Source: Cognatilysobacter segetis
Lineage (GTDB): Bacteria; Pseudomonadota; Gammaproteobacteria; Xanthomonadales; Xanthomonadaceae
Length of the DNA stretch: 64,000 nt
Reading direction: 5' to 3'
NCBI RefSeq assembly: GCF_004359965.1
Contig: NZ_SMRQ01000011.1
Location: 30,313 to 94,312, forward strand
In this document: positions 57,573-64,000 of the stretch, one piece after another
Position numbering within the stretch: the stretch's first letter is position 1
How the letters are laid out: every line of letters starts with the position of its first letter
Program-made: the position numbers and the translations under genes
Notes under the pieces: generated by a model
The model's database searches: none
Told to the model about the DNA's origin: nothing
The model's input: the letters and a program-made list of their open reading frames with translations, nothing else

Positions 57573-58658
57573 TCATCCGTGCCGGTTCCTGAAGTCCGCC
57601 ATGAACTCGACCAGCGCACGCACGCCCGCTTCCGGCATCGCGTTGTAGATCGACGCGCGCATGCCGCCGAGCGCGCGGTGGCCCTTCAGCCCGATCAGTC
57701 CGGCGGCCACCGACTCCGCGAGGAACGCCTTGTCGAGCGCGGCGTCGTGCAGGAAGAACGGCACGTTCATGCGCGAGCGCACCGCCGGCGCGACGTCGTT
57801 GCGGTAGTAGCCGCCCGAGCCGTCGATCGCGTCGTACAGCATCGTCGACTTGCGCGCGTTGCGGCGTGCGAATTCCTCGACGCCGCCCTCGGCCAGCATC
57901 CACTTGAACACCAGTCCGGCGAGGTACCAGTTCCAGGTGGGCGGCGTGTTGAGCATGGACTCGCCCTTGACGTGCGAGCGGTAGTCGAAGATGTCGGCGC
58001 GCGGCTGGCCCTCGCGCTCCAGCAGGTCGCGCCGCAGGATGACGACGGTGACGCCGACGGGCCCCAGGTTCTTCTGCGCGCCGGCGTAGATGATCCCGAA
58101 CTTCGACACGTCGAGCGGCTCGGACGCGATGCTCGAACTGAAATCCGCGACCAGCGGCGCCGCGCCCACGTCCGGGATATCGCGGAATTCGACGCCGTGG
58201 ATGGTTTCGTTCGCGGTGATGTGGACGTAGGCCGCGTCGGTCGACAGGTCCCACGTGGCCGGCGACGGGATGTCGTGGAAGCCGCCGGCCTCGCCGGTGG
58301 CGGCCACGTGCACGTCGACGTAGTGCCGCGCCTGCTTGATCGACGTCTTTCCCCAGTGTCCGGTCACCACGTAGTCCGCGCGCTGACCGGCCGCGGCGAT
58401 GTTCAGCGGGATCAGCGCCTGCGCGGTGGTGGCGCCGCCGGCGAGGAACAGCACCGCGTAATCGTCCGGGATCGACATCAGGCGGCGCAGGTCCGCCTCC
58501 GCCTCGGCCGCCACCGCCATGAACTCCGCACCGCGGTGGCTCAGCTCGACGATCGACGCACCGACGCCGCGCCAGTCCAGCAGCTCGTCGCGCGCCTGCT
58601 CGAGCACGGCTTCCGGGAGGGTGGCGGGACCGGCACTGAAATTGAAGACGCGCGACAT
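57573..58658 (-). CDS. serC: Phosphoserine aminotransferase
   Basis: 361 residues. Converts 3-phosphohydroxypyruvate to phosphoserine and also works in pyridoxal-phosphate synthesis. The family motifs [35 protein letters not shown] and the PLP-Lys region [18 protein letters not shown] are present, as is [15 protein letters not shown]. The 64-base gap to hisC contains no pheA, although serC-pheA-aroA is a common arrangement. Confidence 0.96.
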   Translation of the reverse strand: MSRVFNFSAGPATLPEAVLEQARDELLDWRGVGASIVELSHRGAEFMAVAAEAEADLRRLMSIPDDYAVLFLAGGATTAQALIPLNIAAAGQRADYVVTGHWGKTSIKQARHYVDVHVAATGEAGGFHDIPSPATWDLSTDAAYVHITANETIHGVEFRDIPDVGAAPLVADFSSSIASEPLDVSKFGIIYAGAQKNLGPVGVTVVILRRDLLEREGQPRADIFDYRSHVKGESMLNTPPTWNWYLAGLVFKWMLAEGGVEEFARRNARKSTMLYDAIDGSGGYYRNDVAPAVRSRMNVPFFLHDAALDKAFLAESVAAGLIGLKGHRALGGMRASIYNAMPEAGVRALVEFMADFRNRHG

Positions 58659-58779
58659 CGGACACCTGCGGGCGAGGATGGATTTCGAGTATGCCGCAGC
58701 GCAGCACGCGGTTCAGGCGGCGGCTGCATCTTTTTCATCGCGCCGGACGTCTAATCGGGTATCGAAACCGGAGGCGGCC

Positions 58780-59751
58780 ATGTCCCTGCGCGACGCCCTG
58801 CGCATCCCCGCCCGCGACGTCACCGACGAAGCGGTCTACCGCGACCGACGGCGCATCGTGGCGGGCCTCGCCGCCTCCGGCGCGTTGGGGCTGTCGGGCT
58901 GCGCGAAGGCCGACGCGCCCGCCGCGCCGCCGGCCGCGAAGATCGACCCCGCCCGCATGCGCGCCGGCTTCACCACGGCCGAGCCGCGCACCACGTGGCA
59001 GGACGCGACCACCTACAACAACTTCTACGAATTCGGCACGGGCAAGGGCGATCCGTCGAAGGCCGCTCGCACCCTGCGCACCCGGCCGTGGACGGTCGCG
59101 GTGGGCGGCCATTGCGCCAAGCCGGGCCGGATCGGACTCGACGACCTCCTGCAGGGCCTGACGCCGCAGGAGCGCGTCTACCGGCACCGCTGCGTCGAGG
59201 GCTGGTCCATGGTCATCCCCTGGCTCGGCGTGCCGCTCGGCGACGTGCTGAAGCGCTTCAAGCCGACCTCGAAGGCGAAGTACGTGGCGTTCACCACCCT
59301 CGCCGACCGCGCGCAGATGCCGGGGCTCGGATACCCGGCGCTCGACTGGCCGTACCGCGAAGGCCTGCGCATCGACGAGGCGATGCACCCGCTCACGCTG
59401 CTCGCCACCGGGCTCTACGGCAAGCCGCTGCCGCAGCAGAACGGCGCCCCCCTGCGCCTGATCGTGCCGTGGAAGTACGGGTTCAAGGGCGTCAAGTCGA
59501 TCGTCGCGATCACCCTCGTCGAGCACCTGCCGTTTACCAGCTGGAACGACCAGGCGCCGGACGAGTACGGCTTCTTCTCCAACGTCAATCCGAACGTCGA
59601 CCATCCCCGATGGAGCCAGAAGACCGAGCGGCGCATCGCCGGCACCGGCAGCAAGCTGTTCGCGGATCGGATCCCGACGCGCCTGTTCAACGGCTATGCC
59701 GAACAGGTCGGCTCGATGTACGCGGGACTGGACCTGAGGAAGTGGTTCTGA
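58780..59751 (+). CDS. msrP: MsrP, periplasmic methionine sulfoxide reductase molybdoenzyme
   Basis: 323 residues from ATG 58780 with GGAGG upstream. A Tat signal (DRRRIVAGLAASGALGL, twin Arg at 23-25) exports the folded molybdopterin protein. The molybdenum ligand Cys138 is in YRHRCVEGWSMVIPWLG, in the sulfite-oxidase-like fold. It repairs oxidised methionines in periplasmic proteins with electrons from MsrQ, encoded directly downstream with overlapping ends. Confidence 0.95.
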   Translation: MSLRDALRIPARDVTDEAVYRDRRRIVAGLAASGALGLSGCAKADAPAAPPAAKIDPARMRAGFTTAEPRTTWQDATTYNNFYEFGTGKGDPSKAARTLRTRPWTVAVGGHCAKPGRIGLDDLLQGLTPQERVYRHRCVEGWSMVIPWLGVPLGDVLKRFKPTSKAKYVAFTTLADRAQMPGLGYPALDWPYREGLRIDEAMHPLTLLATGLYGKPLPQQNGAPLRLIVPWKYGFKGVKSIVAITLVEHLPFTSWNDQAPDEYGFFSNVNPNVDHPRWSQKTERRIAGTGSKLFADRIPTRLFNGYAEQVGSMYAGLDLRKWF

Positions 59752-60422
59752 CCGCCGTCTCCGCGCAGCGACCGGTGCGCAATCGACGCCGCGAGCCGCG
59801 CATCGTCGCCGCCAAGACGCTGGTCCACCTGCTCGCGCTCGCGCCGGCGGCGTGGATCGCGTGGCAGGTGCGCTCGGAGGTGCTGCTCGGCACCGGCGCG
59901 CTCGGCGCCGATCCCGTCGCGGCGACCGAGCATTTCCTGGGCCTGTGGGCATTGCGCCTGCTGATGCTCACGCTGGCAGTGACGCCGTTGCGGCAGCTCA
60001 CCGGCAAGCCCGTGCTGTTGCGCTTCCGACGCATGCTCGGGCTGTACGTCTTCTTCTACGCGACCCTGCACTTCGCCGCCTGGATCGTGCTCGATCTGCG
60101 CTGGGACTGGTCGCAGATCGGCGCGGCGATCGCGAAGAAGCCCTTCGTCATGGTCGGCTTCGCGGCGTGGGTTCTGCTGGTGCCGCTGGCCGCCACGTCG
60201 TTCCAGCGGGCGATGCGCGCGCTCGGCCGGCGCTGGGGCCAACTCCACCAGGCGATCTACGCGGTCGCGGTGCTCGCCGTACTGCACTTCTGGTGGCTGG
60301 TGAAGTCCGACATCCGCGAGCCCGCGATGTACGCCGCGATCGCCGCATTGCTGCTCGGCTGGCGCGCCTGGAAACGCCTGCGGCCGAACGTCAGCCGGCG
60401 CCGTACAGCAGCAGGAGGCTGA
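59742..60422 (+). CDS. msrQ: MsrQ, heme-binding membrane subunit of the MsrPQ system
   Basis: 226 residues if started at GTG 59742, which overlaps msrP by 10 bases; no ATG is in frame near the N-terminus and a CTG at 59748 is another possibility. About six transmembrane helices with conserved His residues (FYATLHFAAWIVLDL, RRWGQLHQAIYAVAVLAVLHFWWLVKSD) bind heme b. It passes electrons from the respiratory chain or flavin reductase to MsrP. The 3' end overlaps the convergent FHA gene by 32 bases. Confidence 0.9.
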   Translation: MVLTAVSAQRPVRNRRREPRIVAAKTLVHLLALAPAAWIAWQVRSEVLLGTGALGADPVAATEHFLGLWALRLLMLTLAVTPLRQLTGKPVLLRFRRMLGLYVFFYATLHFAAWIVLDLRWDWSQIGAAIAKKPFVMVGFAAWVLLVPLAATSFQRAMRALGRRWGQLHQAIYAVAVLAVLHFWWLVKSDIREPAMYAAIAALLLGWRAWKRLRPNVSRRRTAAGG

Positions 60423-61179
60423 GAGCGCCCGCGAGCAGCACGGCAGCGACGATCAACCACGGCAGGCGCCGCGCCGCGCGCCGGAGTTTCGGCGGCGATG
60501 GCGCTCGTCCGGATGCGCGCCGCTCGGGCTCGGCCTCCGCCAGGCCCGACGGCCGTGCGGCTTCGACCACGAACCGGTGCTGGCCGGCGACCACCAGCTG
60601 GTCACCCGGCAGCAGCAGGCCGGTCGACAGCGCATGGCCGTTGACCCATACCGGCGCACCCGGCGTGGACGACGTCGCGCGCACGCCCTTGGCCGTGACG
60701 CGCAGGCTCACCTCGCGCGCGCCGATGGCCTCGTCGTCGATCGGGATTTCGCAGTCGTCGGCGCGGCCCAGCACGCATTCGCGCTCGAGCGGAAAGCAGC
60801 GTCCGTGGTGGCGGCCCGCGATCGCCCGCAGCACCGCGCGCGCATCGGCACGCGCGGGGACGTCGTCCCCACCCGGTTCCGGTCGGCGACCGACGAGCAC
60901 GCACTCCACGCCGGCCATGAAGATCGAATCGCCGGCGCGCAGCATCGCCATCTGGCGGATGGGACGCCCATTGACGTAGACGCCGCGCACGCCGTCGCGC
61001 ACCTGCAGCCATACGCCGCGCGAGTCGACGTAGATGTGTGCGATCGCATCGCCGGCCGACTGCCGCGCGTCGAGCATCGACGGCAGGATCGGATGCACGC
61101 CCGGCTCGAGATCGAGCAGGTCGCGTTCGGAACCGGTCGGGCGCAGTCGGAGGGCAGTCACGCGGCCGCAATCTAGCAT
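60391..61179 (-). CDS. Membrane-anchored protein with two FHA-like domains
   Basis: 262 residues from ATG 61179, without a clear SD; a GTG 15 bases downstream is an alternative. A first FHA-like unit (about 45-95, VRDGVRGVYVNGRPIRQMAM) and a second one (about 118-205, FPLERECVLGRADDCEIPID, then PVWVNGHALSTGLLLPGD) are followed by a basic linker and a C-terminal transmembrane helix (LPWLIVAAVLLAGALSLLLLYG). FHA domains bind phosphothreonine; the second keeps the G-R-x-x-x-C pattern. No kinase gene is near. Partner proteins are unknown. Confidence 0.82.
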   Translation of the reverse strand: MLDCGRVTALRLRPTGSERDLLDLEPGVHPILPSMLDARQSAGDAIAHIYVDSRGVWLQVRDGVRGVYVNGRPIRQMAMLRAGDSIFMAGVECVLVGRRPEPGGDDVPARADARAVLRAIAGRHHGRCFPLERECVLGRADDCEIPIDDEAIGAREVSLRVTAKGVRATSSTPGAPVWVNGHALSTGLLLPGDQLVVAGQHRFVVEAARPSGLAEAEPERRASGRAPSPPKLRRAARRLPWLIVAAVLLAGALSLLLLYGAG

Positions 61180-61239
61180 GCCGACGCCGCGTTGCCGGCC
61201 GATGGCCCACAATGCGCGCCACCCCGATCCGGAGGCCGC

Positions 61240-61515
61240 ATGGCGACCATCGATATCCGACACACGCATTCGCTCGCCCCCGACCAGGCGCGGCAGGCCG
61301 TCCAGCACATCGCGGACACGCTGGCGCAGCGTTTCGGCGTCGAGCACGGCTGGCAGGGCGACTCGCTGATGTTCAACCGCAGCGGCGTGGACGGCCGCGT
61401 GCACCTGGAACCTGACGCAGTGCGCGTTACCGCCGAGCTCGGCTTCCTGCTGGGCGCGATGAAGGGCACCATCGAAAGCGAGATCCGTCGCGTGCTCGCC
61501 GAACGATTCCGCTGA
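61240..61515 (+). CDS. Polyhydroxyalkanoic-acid-system family small protein
   Basis: 91 residues from ATG 61240, preceded by GGAGG. The sequence IDIRHTHSLAPDQARQAVQH and the later VTAELGFLLGAMKGTIESEI match the PHA_gran_rgn family (PF09650) of small proteins named for PHA granule clusters. No PHA synthase is nearby, and the family's role outside PHA-producing loci is not known. Confidence 0.85.
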   Translation: MATIDIRHTHSLAPDQARQAVQHIADTLAQRFGVEHGWQGDSLMFNRSGVDGRVHLEPDAVRVTAELGFLLGAMKGTIESEIRRVLAERFR

Positions 61516-61561
61516 GCCGCGGCGCCCGCCCCACGTCACGCCCAAGGAAGACCCTGCTCCC

Positions 61562-62497
61562 ATGACGCCCGCTGCTGCACTGGCCACCGGCCTGGCCATC
61601 GCCCTCGTCGCCGCCATCGCCTGGCTCGCCTACATCTGGAAAGTGCGCGAAGCGCGGTTCCAGGTGGAGGAAGGCCTCCGCATCCTCTCCGGGATGCGCT
61701 GGCGCGAACTGTCGAACCTCGTCGTCGACGCGCTCGCCCTGTCGGGCTTCGAGCGCGAGACGCCCGAGCAGCAGGCCGAGCGCGGCGCGGGCGACGTGCA
61801 CGTCTACCGCGACGGGCGGCCCTGGGTGCTGACGTGCCGCCAGGGGCTCGCGCACGTGATCACGCGCCCGGCCGCCGAGGAATTCCTCCGTGCGGTTCGC
61901 GTCGGGCATGCGGCGGGCGGCGTGCTGGTCACGCCGGGCCGCGCCGAGCCGGCGGCGCGCGAGGTCGCGCCGAACATCGAGGTGCTCGACGGCGAGTCGC
62001 TGTGGAAACTCGTAGGGCCGTTGCTACCGCCGAGCGTGCACACCGAAATCGCCGCCCACGCGCGTGCACGGGCGTTGCGGGCGTCTGGGACGGCGCTTGC
62101 GACCGCGACGCTCGGCGGCATCGCGGTCGGCTATGCGCTGACGCGTCTTGCGGTCGTCGAGGATCCCTCGCCCGCGGCGATCGCGCAGGCGCCCATTGCC
62201 GCTTCGGCGCCTGCGCGCGCGACTGTCGCGAACGCCGCGCCGGCGCCGGTGGCGCCGATGAGCGAGGACGAGGAGCGCGAGGCGATCGTCCGCGAAATCG
62301 CGCGATTGCCCGGCGTCGACAAGGCGCTCTGGTCGACGCGCTCGACGCTGCAGGTGTTCCTGGACGATGCCGCCGTGGCGGACGATGCGGCGCTGTGCAG
62401 CGTCATGAAGCGCTACGAACTGCTGCGCGCGTCGCGACTGCAGCTGCAGAGCCCGGGCACTCGCCCGGTGCGTTTCATGCAGTGCGCCGTCTACTGA
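61562..62497 (+). CDS. Membrane-anchored Mrr/restriction-endonuclease-like protein, active site altered
   Basis: 311 residues. A transmembrane helix at about 5-25, a restriction-endonuclease-like domain (about 44-155: MRWRELSNLVVDALALSGFE, GAGDVHVYRDGRPWVLTCRQ, HAAGGVLVTPGR, IEVLDGESLWKLV), a second hydrophobic segment near 180-200, and a C-terminal domain (about 235-311). The Mrr pattern D-(x)n-Q-x-K is here Asp78...Thr91-Cys92-Arg93, so the catalytic Lys is replaced. It more likely has a structural or DNA-binding role than nuclease activity. It precedes fabB in convergent orientation. Confidence 0.78.
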   Translation: MTPAAALATGLAIALVAAIAWLAYIWKVREARFQVEEGLRILSGMRWRELSNLVVDALALSGFERETPEQQAERGAGDVHVYRDGRPWVLTCRQGLAHVITRPAAEEFLRAVRVGHAAGGVLVTPGRAEPAAREVAPNIEVLDGESLWKLVGPLLPPSVHTEIAAHARARALRASGTALATATLGGIAVGYALTRLAVVEDPSPAAIAQAPIAASAPARATVANAAPAPVAPMSEDEEREAIVREIARLPGVDKALWSTRSTLQVFLDDAAVADDAALCSVMKRYELLRASRLQLQSPGTRPVRFMQCAVY

Positions 62498-62533
62498 CGG
62501 CGCGATCGCGGCGCCGGGCAGGCGCCGCGCCGG

Positions 62534-63748
62534 TCAATCCTCGAACCGCGAGAACACCAGGCACGCATTCGTGCCGCCGAAGCCGAAGCTGTTCGACATG
62601 ACGGTGCGCAGCGCGGCCGGCGTGGTTTCGCGCAGCACGGGGTAACCGGCGGCGCGCTCGTCGAGCTCGGTGATGTTGTTGGACGCGGCCATGAAACCGT
62701 CGCGCATCATCAGCAGGCAGTAGATCGCCTCGTGCACGCTCGCCGCGCCCAGCGAGTGGCCACTGAGCGCCTTCGTCGACGACAGCGGCGGAACGGCGCC
62801 GCCGAACACCTCGCGCACGGCCTGCAGCTCGGTGATGTCACCCACCGGCGTCGAGGTCCCGTGGGTATTGAGGTAGTCGATCGGCCGGTCGAGGCCGTCG
62901 AGCGCCATGCGCATGCAGCGCACCGCGCCTTCGCCCGAGGGCGCGACCATGTCGACGCCGTCGGACGTCACGCCGTAGCCGACCAGCTCCGCATGGATCG
63001 TCGCGCCGCGCGCCTGCGCATGCTCGAGCGACTCGATCAGCAGCATGCCGCCACCGCCCGCGATGACGAAGCCGTCGCGCGATGCGTCGTACGGCCGCGA
63101 CGCCGTCTCGGGCGTGTCGTTGAACGAGGTGGAGAGCGCGCCCATCGCATCGAACTGCGAGGTCATGCCCCAGTGCAGTTCCTCGCCACCGCCGACCAGC
63201 ATGACGTCCTGCATGCCGTGGCGGATCATGTCCGCCGCCGCGCCGATGCAGTGCGCGGACGTCGCGCAGGCCGCGGAAATCGAATAGCTGACGCCCTGGA
63301 TGCCGAAGGCCGTCGCCAGCGCGGCCGACACTGTCGAACACATCGTGCGCGGCACCATGTACGGGCCGATGCGGCGAACGCCCTTGGTCTTGAGCAGCTC
63401 GCCCGTCTCGATCTGCCACTGCGCCGAGCCGCCGCCCGACCCGGCGATCACGCCGGCGCGCGGGCTCTTGAGCACCTCGGGATCGAGGCCGGCATGCGCC
63501 ACCGCGTCCATCGCCGCGACGTACGAGTGGCCCGCCGCGTCGCCCATGAAGCGTCGCAGCTTTCGATCGATCAGCGCGTCCAGGTCGAGCGCGGGGTCGC
63601 CGGCCACGCGGCTGCGAAGGCCGAGCTGTTCGTACTCGGGGATGAAGCGGATGCCCGAGCGGCCTTCGCGCAGCGAGGCCGACACCGTGTCGAGCTCGCG
63701 GCCGAGGCAGGAGGTCAGGCCCATGCCGGTAACGACGACGCGATGCAT
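62534..63748 (-). CDS. fabB: 3-oxoacyl-ACP synthase I
   Basis: 404 residues. Elongates acyl-ACP, including the unsaturated branch fed by FabA. The catalytic Cys161 is in [14 protein letters not shown], the first His in [11 protein letters not shown], the Lys in [18 protein letters not shown] and the second His in the same segment; the C-terminal [14 protein letters not shown] is standard. The start overlaps the fabA stop by one base (TGATG), giving the classical fabA-fabB operon for unsaturated fatty-acid synthesis. Confidence 0.96.
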   Translation of the reverse strand: MHRVVVTGMGLTSCLGRELDTVSASLREGRSGIRFIPEYEQLGLRSRVAGDPALDLDALIDRKLRRFMGDAAGHSYVAAMDAVAHAGLDPEVLKSPRAGVIAGSGGGSAQWQIETGELLKTKGVRRIGPYMVPRTMCSTVSAALATAFGIQGVSYSISAACATSAHCIGAAADMIRHGMQDVMLVGGGEELHWGMTSQFDAMGALSTSFNDTPETASRPYDASRDGFVIAGGGGMLLIESLEHAQARGATIHAELVGYGVTSDGVDMVAPSGEGAVRCMRMALDGLDRPIDYLNTHGTSTPVGDITELQAVREVFGGAVPPLSSTKALSGHSLGAASVHEAIYCLLMMRDGFMAASNNITELDERAAGYPVLRETTPAALRTVMSNSFGFGGTNACLVFSRFED

Positions 63749-64000
63749 CAGAAACCCTCCACCGAGCTGAAGAGGCCCACGCGCAGGTCCTTCGCGACGT
63801 AGATCTCGCGCCCGTCCACGTACGTGCGGCCGTCGGCGATCACCAGCGCGAGCCGGCCGCGCATCACGCGGCGGATGTCGATCTCGTAGCTGACGACCTT
63901 TGCTTCGGGCAGCACCTGGCCACTGAACTTGACCTCGCCGACGCCGAGCGCGCGGCCGCGGCCGGGCTCGCCGAGCCAGGGCAGGTAGAAACCCGCGAGC
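63748..64000 (-). CDS. fabA: 3-hydroxydecanoyl-ACP dehydratase/isomerase (5' end cut by window)
   Basis: The last 83 codons are visible and end at TGA 63750-63748. The hot-dog-fold C-terminal part includes [40 protein letters not shown] and [20 protein letters not shown]. FabA makes trans-2-decenoyl-ACP and isomerises it to the cis-3 form, the branch point to unsaturated fatty acids. The catalytic His/Asp region lies partly beyond the right edge. Confidence 0.95.
   Translation of the reverse strand, partial: LAGFYLPWLGEPGRGRALGVGEVKFSGQVLPEAKVVSYEIDIRRVMRGRLALVIADGRTYVDGREIYVAKDLRVGLFSSVEGF

Noticed and set aside
61142..61240. Possible leaderless start of the FHA gene at the GTG downstream of ATG 61179
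   Set aside because: A TAGATT hexamer could be a -10 for it, but there is no matching -35; the ATG was kept with the uncertainty noted.

Overview
The window is high-GC, gene-dense bacterial chromosome with mostly G/C third codon positions. Gene content and order (bamB-yfgM-rodZ-pilW-rlmN-ndk, rpsA-ihfB-lapB, a psrA-like regulator with fadB-fadA, serC-hisC-aroA, fabA-fabB, a 41-residue zinc-free L36, msrPQ, a GacA-type regulator) point to a gammaproteobacterium, most likely Xanthomonadaceae (Lysobacter/Luteimonas-like). Genus and species cannot be fixed from the sequence alone. Both window ends cut genes: bamB lacks its 3' part at the left edge and fabA its 5' part at the right edge.

Layout. 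1-4.8 kb: leftward envelope and housekeeping genes bamB, yfgM, rodZ, pilW, rlmN, ndk. 4.96-9.3 kb: a rightward fatty-acid beta-oxidation operon (psrA-like TetR, fadB-type bifunctional enzyme, fadA) with a sharp palindromic operator on its promoter. 9.4-18.8 kb: a leftward block with an FAD amine oxidase, galU, a FlaA1/CapD nucleotide-sugar enzyme, a polyprenyl-phosphate sugar transferase, lapB, ihfB, rpsA and cmk. 18.9-23.3 kb: rightward rpmJ, a small secreted protein, agmatine-to-putrescine genes aguA-aguB, an acetyltransferase and a TraB-family membrane protein. 23.4-31.3 kb: a leftward RND efflux operon with one adaptor and two unlike permeases. 31.5-36.6 kb: two cytochromes c, a large proline-rich membrane protein, nfuA, phhB, a TonB-like lipoprotein and rluC. 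37.0-43.0 kb: rne, a gacA-like regulator and an ECF sigma/anti-sigma/DUF4097 operon. 51.2-64 kb: tRNA-Ser(UGA), a LysR regulator divergent from azoR, serS, tonB, aroA-hisC-serC, msrP-msrQ, an FHA protein, a PHA-granule-type protein, a degenerate Mrr-like membrane protein and fabB-fabA.

The stretch from about 43.06 to 51.2 kb, between the sigma-factor operon and tRNA-Ser, is different: low gene density, several long gene-free tracts and decayed reading frames. It holds redox and stress genes (peroxiredoxin, DsbA-like protein, PRC-barrel protein), an unusual PAS-PAS-pseudoreceiver-LuxR regulator, and an LtrA membrane protein. Next to the tRNA gene is a short series of integron-type attC-like sites on the minus strand, one of them clear. 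They bracket a DUF421 (YetF-like) gene and two small ORFs, with no integrase gene in view. I read this as a small cluster of attC sites lacking an integrase (CALIN) or the tail of a cassette array. It is the most unusual structure found here.

Functionally the rest is core physiology: outer-membrane assembly, surface polysaccharide precursors, translation, fatty-acid synthesis and breakdown, aromatic/serine/polyamine metabolism and methionine-sulfoxide repair. Many genes overlap by 1-4 bases (pilW/rodZ, lapB/glycosyltransferase/flaA1/galU, the RND permeases, sigma/anti-sigma, hisC/aroA, fabA/fabB), indicating translationally coupled operons.
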